Assembly: GCF_040436345.1 (NCBI RefSeq)
Contig: NC_133235.1
Span: forward strand, 21,910,660-21,974,659
Reading direction: 5' to 3'
Length of the DNA stretch: 64,000 nt
From: Pagrus major
Lineage: Eukaryota > Chordata > Actinopteri > Spariformes > Sparidae
A program made the translations under genes and the position numbers. Numbering within the stretch: position 1 is the stretch's first letter; the number at the start of each line of letters is the position of its first letter. Shown piece after piece: positions 62,133 through 64,000 of this stretch. The notes beneath the pieces were generated by a model that saw nothing but the letters and a program-made list of their open reading frames with translations, was not told where the DNA came from and searched no databases.

Positions 62133-63951
<1,819 letters not shown>

Positions 63952-64000
63952 GTGAGCGAACAATAAATCTTGGTGTCACCGCTCATCCTGAACCAACCGC

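Overview
The window is vertebrate nuclear DNA, almost certainly from a teleost fish. Three split protein-coding genes have ordinary vertebrate GT-AG introns. The introns and spacers hold many short non-autonomous DNA transposons of kinds common in percomorph fish, microsatellites and a decayed LINE. No bacterial, viral, CRISPR, tRNA or rRNA feature was seen. Gene identities come from comparing conceptual translations with family sequences I know; no database search was run.

Layout: (1) 1-10995, minus strand: the 5' part of desmoplakin (dsp). Twenty-three coding exons were placed by splice site and reading phase and give 1220 continuous codons: N-terminal head, plakin/spectrin-repeat domain with embedded SH3, and the start of the coiled-coil rod. 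The window edge cuts the large rod exon. (2) 10996-20266: spacer of about 9.3 kb between two divergently transcribed genes, with repeats and one good CTCF-like motif but no recognisable gene. (3) 20267-55779, plus strand: complete slc22a23, a 12-TM major-facilitator protein of the SLC22 family, in 10 coding exons (1002 residues). Introns 1 (8.5 kb) and 3 (14.5 kb) are the largest. The last exon encodes an unusual Pro/Ser/Thr/Asp-rich cytoplasmic tail of about 390 residues that I do not know from the mammalian protein. (4) 55780 to about 59115: probable long 3'UTR of slc22a23, containing a transposon. (5) About 59116-62132: repeat mosaic, LINE remnant and a compact promoter. (6) 62133-63951, plus strand: first three coding exons of a beta-tubulin, probably tubb2b; the large last exon lies outside the window.

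The genes have unrelated cellular jobs (desmosome linker, membrane transporter, microtubule subunit) and are not an operon-like unit. The slc22a23-tubb2 neighbourhood matches the human 6p25 order, whereas dsp lies several megabases away in human. I found no convincing new biological system. The most notable items are the expanded SLC22A23 tail, a probable GC-AG intron in dsp, a nested transposon abutting an slc22a23 splice acceptor, an 85-bp near-perfect inverted repeat carrying a nested MITE, and a group of MITEs bordered by TTAA.
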